Shown here piece by piece: positions 51,763 through 60,700 of a stretch of 64,000 nt of DNA (position 1 is its first letter; every line of letters begins with the position of its first letter). Position numbers and translations under genes: made by a program. The DNA is from an uncultured Eubacteriales bacterium. GTDB lineage: Bacteria; Bacillota; Clostridia; Peptostreptococcales; Anaerovoracaceae. Where the stretch lies: contig CADBKM010000007.1 in NCBI GenBank assembly GCA_902795265.1, positions 1 to 64,000 of the forward strand, given 5' to 3'. The notes below the pieces were generated by a model. It saw only the letters and a program-made list of their open reading frames with translations. It searched no databases and had not been told where the DNA came from.

Positions 51763-51784
51763 GATCGTGAAGAAAGGTTGTGCT

Positions 51785-54700
51785 ATGAAGATTAGACAGA
51801 GATGGCTGGCATTCCTGCTTTCAGCCGTTATGGTTGTAACATATATGCCTGCAATCGCTTTTGCAGGGAATGAAGCCGGAAGTGAAAGCGGTAGCAGTAC
51901 AGAGCAAGAGAATAATGCAGACTCCATAGAAACGGGTGAAACAGCTGATGGTGAGACTGATCCTGCTGAGGCATTATGGACGTACGAGGTGAAAGATGAT
52001 CATGTGGTTATCACTAAATACACAGGAAGTGATGCTGAGGTCATTATCCCGGATAGTATAGAAGGTCTTCCAGTTACAGAACTTGGAAGTTCCATATTAG
52101 AGGGAAAGACATCTGTGACAGATCTAACGATTCCTTCGAATATAAATATAGTAAATACTAATGCTTTATATGGTAACCGACTTAGGACGCTCCGCCTCGA
52201 CTGGGTGCTTAACGAGAATCAAGCAGCGCCTGAGATCTATAACTACGTGCGTACAATAGTTATAGGGGCTAACTGCAACAGAACATTGCTTAATGTGGGA
52301 AGCGACGGATACTATACATGGTATGATAGTCAAAACCTTGAAGCTTATGAAGTGGATGAAAATAACCAGGATTTTGCTGCTGAAGATGGAGTTTTATTCA
52401 GTAATGACAAAACAGTCCTACTCAGGTATCCAAGAGGGCGCAAAGATAATTCATATACTGTACCAGATAATGTAAAGTTGATTGGACCGGAGGCCTTTAC
52501 AGGGGCACAATATCTTACCGAACTTCATATTCCGGCATCTACTATGGATTTTGGTGAAAATGCACTGGGAAGTGATCAGAAGTACTCAAGTGATCCTAAA
52601 ACCAATGATAATTTCGTAATATTTGCAGAAGAGGGCAGCGAGGCAGAGCAATACGCTATTGATCATGCGATGCCTGTAAAGAGTGAGGATGAAAGTTCTA
52701 CAACTGACACAAAGGATAATGCAACACGTACTATTCAGTCTGGAGGGAACTCAGCAGTTTGGGATGGGGTATCGTCTAGCCCCGTTGTACCTGAAGGGAA
52801 CAACTATAAAATCAACAATGCTGCAGAACTTAAGTGGCTCAGCGACGAGGTCAATGCAGGAAACTCATTTAAGGACTGTAATGTTCTCCTTACACATAAT
52901 ATTGATTTGAATGATAAAGAATGGGTTCCGATTGGAAATGGGCAGTATCCATTCAGAGGTAATTTTGATGGGCAATATCATACAATAAAGAATCTGAAAC
53001 TGTCAGGGACATTAACATATAATGGACTGTTTGGTTTCATAAGTGCTGCGAAGCACAGCAAAATAACTGTTAAAAATATTAGTATAAAAAATGTTACCGT
53101 CAGCAATTCATCAGGAGCATACGCCGGAGCCCTGACAGGCGGAGCCAGTACTGCAAGAGGAGCAAAACTCAATATTTCCGGAATAATTGTGTCGGGCACA
53201 GTTATGAGCGGAACAGCTGGAGGAGCAATTGGACGCATCTGGTGTGGTCATTCAAGCTCGACCGTTAAAGTGAGTGATATAAACGTTTTACAAGGAAGCA
53301 AGGTATATGTGCGCGGAGGCAACGGCGGCGGAATTGTTGGTTCTCTGCTGATGGATGACACTAATAATGACGGCGGATTCAATGGTACTGCGATTGTAAG
53401 AGACTGTAAGTTTAATGGAGGCCTAGATATAACGAACAACAGATGGGGGACATGCGGCGGAATAGTCGGTTCTCTTAATGATCCTGAGGCAAATACGAAG
53501 ATGACAATAGAGCACTGCAGGGTCGATGGAACAGTATATGCTAGTTCATACTCTTTGGGGGGAGGAGTCATAAGCACTTTGCCTGCAGGGCATCTTGTGA
53601 AAAGCTGTGTAAATTATGCCATGGTTCATGGATACAATGCAGGCGGTATTACTGCAGAAAACAGTGGAACCGTAGAAGAATGCTATAATGGTGGCTGGGC
53701 AACAGCTATGCTCGGTGGGGAGAATAGTGGTCTTGTTGGCATCAACCGCGGGAGCATCTTTAATTGCTACAATTCGGGCTATGCTCCAAATTCCTCTGCA
53801 CTATCATACAACGGAGCGATTGCTGCATCAGGAAGCGGTACAGCAGAAAACACTTATAATATAGGGCAGGTCGCTGCAAGCGGAGAGACTAGTATTGCTG
53901 TAAGTCATTCGGGTGTATTTGGATACTCTTATGGCATGAAGCTCATTCACTGCTACTATGATAATGCTAACCAGGATTATCTTTTTGGCAATGTAAAGGA
54001 TATATACACAGTTATCACTGACGCAGATAAAAACATTTTTGAAAGCGGCGGCAAGACTACTGCCGAAATGAAAACCCAGGGAACATATACCAACTGGGAT
54101 TTCGACAATGTCTGGGAGTTTGACCTTGATTACAGTAAGGGCTACCCGGTATTGACTTCAATCAAAGACCTTCTGGATAAGGATCCTGATACTAAAACAA
54201 AGAACAAGATGAAAAAGACTCAGTTCAAGTTTACTGTTGTCGATCAGGATGCTAAACCAGTTGAAAACGCGATCATATACCTAGCTGAAGGAACTAGTGA
54301 TGAGATTGCTCTCACTACCGATTCTCTGGGAAGAGCAGATACTCCATGGCAGGATGGCTCAATTGGGGTAAGGATAACCAAAGAAGGTTACATTCCTTAT
54401 GAGGACGCAAGCTTTGCCATGAATAAAAAGCGCGAAATTAAGCTGATGATAATCGATCAGAGTAAAGCTGATGAGTATCCTCTTTCATCGGTTATTATGG
54501 AGCAGCATACAAAGGATAATTATGGACACGAGAACGATTTAAGATACGAGTTACTTACCCAATCAAGAACGATCAACAGACAATGGTCTTCGATAAGAGA
54601 ATTAGGAGTGCTTATTGGACCTACTGAGTACTCAAAATTCACTATAAAAGCAATACCTTCCGATGCAGGTATTACTTATGTTAAGGCTGAGCTAGTCCAG

Positions 54701-57700
54701 AAAAACGGTGATGAGTATGATTTGATTTCAGCATCAGATGATCCTATGCACCCAGAGTTCAAATATCTCGAATATAACTCTTTTAATATAACCAAAGAGG
54801 GAACCTGGTTCGGATCTGCAAGAATGAATGATGTAATGATTCGCATGACCGATCAGTTTGGACGCGAACACCTGCAGAAAATCAATCTTACTGTAGAGGA
54901 TGTAGGAGAAGACGCATTTGAAATCAATTTTGACGATGGACTGGAATTCACTGTACCCGGCAATGCACCGCTGTTTAAAGGCGCGAAAATCAGCATTCCG
55001 GTGAGCAAATTCCCTGGTAAAGCTAAGCTGTCAGATGATTGTATAGAATTCGGAATCGGGTCATCATTTCTTAATATGGATAAAAAGGATGACGAATTAC
55101 GAACCTTCTGGAAAAACTGGGAAAACGCAGATAAGAAAAAGCTTAAAAATAATAAAAGTTTTAAAAAACAACTGGAAAAATTCTGTAAATATGCAGAGGA
55201 TCCAATGAGCGCCGTAGATAGTGAATTTGGAACGGATAACTTTGAGCCAGTTGGTAAGCCAAGTATTAGCATGAAGGCGCTGTTTTACGGGCACGCAGAT
55301 CTTCCATGGGATAAGAAGGTTACAGCGCATCTGGTACTTCAGTTCACTATTAAGGTCGACGGTGAAACACAAGTCAGTTTCCTCGTTGTTGGGCTGGAAG
55401 GCAGGGGAACTGTTACCGGTGATGGCTCTGTTGTAGTCAACTTCCAGAATGCCAGCCTTGAGGCTATGATCGGACCGGAATTTGAGGATCCGCAGCTCAC
55501 CGTTAATGGGGAAGTTGCTTTTGGAGCTTATGTAGGTGCCGGTGTAGCGAATTTTGCATCAGCTGGTATATACGGTGATGCAGCGTTTGGCTTCGACTGG
55601 AGATGGGCAAAGGTACATACAGGTTTTGAAGAAGTTTATATTAATGGAACCTTGGGAGCATGCGTCAGAATACTGGGATCCAATGCAGTTGAAATAAAAA
55701 TACTTGAAGGAAAATATCCGGTCTACGATTGGGAGGGAACTGCAGACCCTGAAGGCGGGGGCCGCTTAAGGCTAATGTCAGCATTGGAAACACTGTCGGA
55801 TCAGGAAGTAGTAGAATCAGCTGAAGACCCTGCCGGCGAATGGACCGGTGGTGACGGCACCCTGCAGGCAGCAGCATACTCGGGATCTACGCCTGTTGTT
55901 ATGAATGCAGGAGGGACGAAAGTGATGCTGCTGACAAGTAATACTGATACTGCCAGAGCGGCTGCTGACAGATCGGAACTCATGTATTCAGTCTATAATC
56001 AGGAAAACGGTTCGTGGAGCAGCCCGGCTGCCGTTGCTGATGATGGTACTGCAGATTTTAATCCTTCAGTCGCCGGCAATTATGTAGTCTGGAATAACGC
56101 AACAGGATTTCTGACAGGATGCAAGACATATAATGACTTGGGCAGAAAAACGGAGGTCTGTATTGCTGAGTTCGATTCAGAATCAGGCAAATTCATAAAT
56201 GCTCAAAATATAACAAATAATGATAAGTATGAGAATAGAGTTAATATATCCGGGGGCAGCAGTCCGGTAATCTCATGGACTACTGATTCTGATGACAATA
56301 TCATGGGCCTCGGCTCGGTAAATACTTTTTACTCGGCATCTAAGAATGGAGGGTCCTGGTCGATAAGCAAAGGCAACAATGAAGAAGATCTTATTGTTAC
56401 AAAGACTACGGCTACTCTGGGCAACCACACATACCAGTTTTATGTGGCAGATATAGATCATGATCTGACGACCACGGAAGATCAGGTGCTTAGGGCCTCA
56501 ACGATGAGCGGAGAGATTGTGAAGCTATCCGATGATATACATGCAACGCAATTTGCGTATGCTGAAAAATCCGGAAAGCTGTTCTACACAGATGGAGCAG
56601 GTAATCTCTTCAGTCTTACAGCTGCAGACGCAGAACCTGTTCAGGAAATAGATGATAATCGTCTGGCCGGAGCATTACTTGTTCAAACTATTGATGATGA
56701 AAGCGGTAATGTGACAATCGTTATGACTAAAGCGACTGGAAACAGCCGTAATGCTTACATAATGAAATACAATAGTGCCACATCAAAATGGAGCAATCCG
56801 GTAGCGCTGTTTGAACAGACCGACTATGTTGAGGGTGTAAACGCATGGTATGAGGGTGACGAGCTTGTTTATGCTTACAATCAGAGAAAAGTGCAGCTCT
56901 CAAGCGGAGACACCGCGTACAGCGATTCAAATAGTCTGCACTGGTCAAAAACTGCTCTCGACAGTGTATCACTGGAAATAGAAAGCACGTTCTTCAGCCC
57001 TGATCTGGTGGTTCACGGAGAGACACTTCCGCTGTCTGTATTTGTGACCAACAAAGGCATGCGGGATCTTGAAAGTGTAGGAGTTAAGGTTGAAACTGCA
57101 AGTAATGTTGTAAGTTATGATGAGACAATTCAGCAGGCAGTAGCTGCAGGCAAAGATACGATGCTTGAAATTGAACTGCCTATAGCGGAAGATGCCGAAA
57201 AGACTACATACACTGTAACTGTCTATGATCCAGAAAACACATCTGTCAATGCTGCAACATCTATTACTATTGGTGAAGCTAACTTCAAACTTGATAAAGA
57301 AGTATACAATATTGGCGGACATGAAATAATTACAGCCAGTGTTACTAACAGTGGGTTTGCTGCCGGATCAGGACAGCTTGTATTCTATGACACGGATAAT
57401 CCGGATAAAGTATTGGATACTTACAAATTCGGAAGCTTGGAGCCTGATGAAATAGCGCACTATTCATTTAAGCTGGATGATCTAGGGAGAGCATTCAATA
57501 GCCTTAGAGTTGGTATGCGTGTTGTGGATTCTTCCGGTAATATCCTTAGCGATGAAAGACAGGCACAGATATGGAGAAGTGCAGATGTACCGGTTTCAGG
57601 CGTCTCCTTGGCAGAGAATCTGGCGAAGATAGAAAATGTCGGGGATACACTTCAGCTCAGTTGCACGGTACAACCGCAAAGCGCTGCAGAAAATGCCATC

Positions 57701-60700
57701 TTGATCTGGGAAAGCAGTAATCCTGAGTCGATCAGTGTAGACGAAAATGGTTTAGTTACAGCTAAGAAACAAGGCAAAGCAACCATTACTGTCTATTCTG
57801 AGGATAAGAAGTACTATGATGAGTGTCTGGTATATGCCGGAATAGAAGACATTGGAGCCTGCACAGTTAAGGGCATGAAAACCAGATTCAGAGTAAGTTC
57901 AAGCAACAATATCAGTGTGAAGCCTTCATTCAAGGTGGTCTCAGGAACGGAAACTTTAGTCAAAGGCACGGACTATGATGTTGAATACTTCAATAACGAT
58001 AAGATTGGTGATGCTTATTTGATAATAACCGGAAAGGGTCACTATACCGGCAGCATCAGAAAAGACTACAAGATAAAGACGTGGTCGCAGTACAATTTGC
58101 CTGACCTTACGGGATTTGAGCTTGATAAGCATGAGGCTTCGCTTATAACCGATACTTATGATGACGGTTCAATGACCCTCCAGTGCAAATTCATGCCTGA
58201 GGATGCCGGAGACAAGACTATTACATGGATTTCCAGTGATGATTCTGTCGCGACAGTTAGAGGACAGTCCGACGGAAGCGGATATGTCAGGGCTGTCTCG
58301 GCCGGAACCTGTACCATAACAGCAACGACCAGAGACGGAGGCTTCACAGATACATGCAAAGTAAATGTCAGCAAGCAGATTTACACAGACACACTAAATG
58401 TTGAGCCTCTGGGCAGTGGCAACAAAATAGTGCTTGAGAAGGGGCATTGGAACGAAAGCGGAACCGAATATTTCGTTGGTACAGAAGGGCTCCTGGTCAG
58501 TTACTCTCCGGAAAATGCTTACTCAAAATATTTCGATGTAAAGATTGAAGATGAGGAGATAGTGAGATGCAGCCGGGACGATGAATTCTATAATAGAAAA
58601 TTCACTCTCATAGCAGGGGAAAAGACCGGGCAAACCACGGTTACTGTCTATACGACAGGAGAAAATGATAACAGGATCGAAAAAAGCTTCACTGTAGAAG
58701 TGGTAGACGAAGATCCGACTGTGCGCTTCAGAAATTCTGCTTACATAGCTTATCTGCAGGGTGAGTACAATGATGAGTACAACCCATTCCTCTCGCTTAA
58801 TAAAGAGTGTGAGCAGGTGAAGTACAGCTCTTCGGATGAGTCTATCCTTACGGTAGACAGCCAGGGTAACATTCAACCGCATGGTGTTGGCGATGCGACT
58901 GTCACTGCAACAGGTAAATATCAGAATAAAGGTTTTACTGCTTCTGCTTTAGTCAGAATAGTAAAAAGTGAAAGACAGATTCGCGAAATCTATCCGTCTG
59001 GCTTGACTGAAATGCTCGTTGACAACACAGCAAAATTAACGTTCAGCACCTGGCCTGAGGTTCCGCGCAGCAAAGAAGTTACATGGAGCTCATCAGATGA
59101 CACAATCGCTACAGTAGATGAAAACGGACTGGTTACAGCTGTGGCTCCAGGTGAAGTAACGATCACTGCTACTGCGGTCGATGGCGGTGCCACCGGAACC
59201 ATCACCATAACAGTGAAGGATCGCACGTTTATAAGCAGCATCAATTTTGATTATGAAGAACTGTCAATCGAGCTTGGTGACACAAATAGTATGCACTTCA
59301 CTGTGTCACCGGAAGATGCAACGGACAAAACTATAACGTGGAGTTCCAGCAACAGCATGATCGCTCAGGTCACCAACGCAACCGACAATTACATAGATGT
59401 AAGAGGCGGTGCAGTGGGGTCGGCCACTATTACAGGCACAACGGCTAATGGAGTTATTGCGAGCTTCATAGTGGAAGTGTATGATCCAGATGGACCTGAT
59501 CCTGGCGATGATCATGGATTCGGAGATTTACCAGCTGTTTCAGATACAAAATCAGCTGATGTTGGAACCATTACGACAGTACAGTTAAGCCAGGATAAAA
59601 CGGTAGAGACATTCACTTTCACACCGGAAACATCGGGATATTATGTATTTGAATCTTATGGTAACGAAGACCCGGTTGGCATTGTCAGAACGGAAAACGA
59701 AACCATTGCATACATGGATGATGGAGATGCAGATTACAATTTCCATATCAAATTCAAAGCAGAAAAAGGAACAACATATTATCTGCAGACCAGAGGCTAT
59801 AGTACAGATATGACATATGATGTCAAGTTATATCCGGTGACTTGGACCGCCTCGGCTAAGGCCAGCACGGTGTATCTTGACGAGGGGTCTGCAACTCTCG
59901 AGGTCAGTGTTGAGGGAGATGCAGATGAGCTTACCTTCAATTGGTATTCCGGTTATGGATACCTTATAAAGGAGAACGGAGAATCAACATTGGCCGTTAA
60001 TAATACAGGGTCTTACTATTGTATAGTAGGCGATGGTGAAAACTCCGAACGCGTCAACTTTAAGGTAGACAGTAAATGGGGTGCATACGAAAACAGCAGT
60101 TACATTGAGTTTACTGGCTCACCTGTGAAGCTTGAGGCTATTACATATGGAGATGTTCCTGACCTGGACTTCAGCTGGGCGAAAGACAACGGAGATGAGT
60201 ATATTCCATTATCTGGTGCAGGTAATACTTCTTCGTTGACAGTGACTAGTCATGGGCTTTACAGATGTGCGGTGACAGACGGATATGACACGGTTTTCCT
60301 GTACTACACCGTTGAGGTTGCCAGCGTAGAACAGGGAGGTATGATTTTCCGTGTTGACCGATACTCAGACGAAGTTGTTGTTGAGCGTGACTATGATTCT
60401 GATACTGCCCTGACAGGGGCGGTCAGCATCCCATCGAAGGTGAAGTTCGGCGATGGAAAAGAGCGCACAGTTACCAGAATTGGATCATTCGGTGGGGCCG
60501 CAGGCATGACTGCTATGACAATTCCGACTACTGTCACAGAGATAGAAAGCTATGCGCTGGTTAATACAGGACTTAAGTCTATAACGATTCCGGCAAATGT
60601 AACCAAGATAGGGCATTATGCTGTGGGCTATACAGAGGACAGCAGCACCGGAGAATGGGTATATACACCTGTCCCAGGGTTTGTTATCAATGCACCAGCA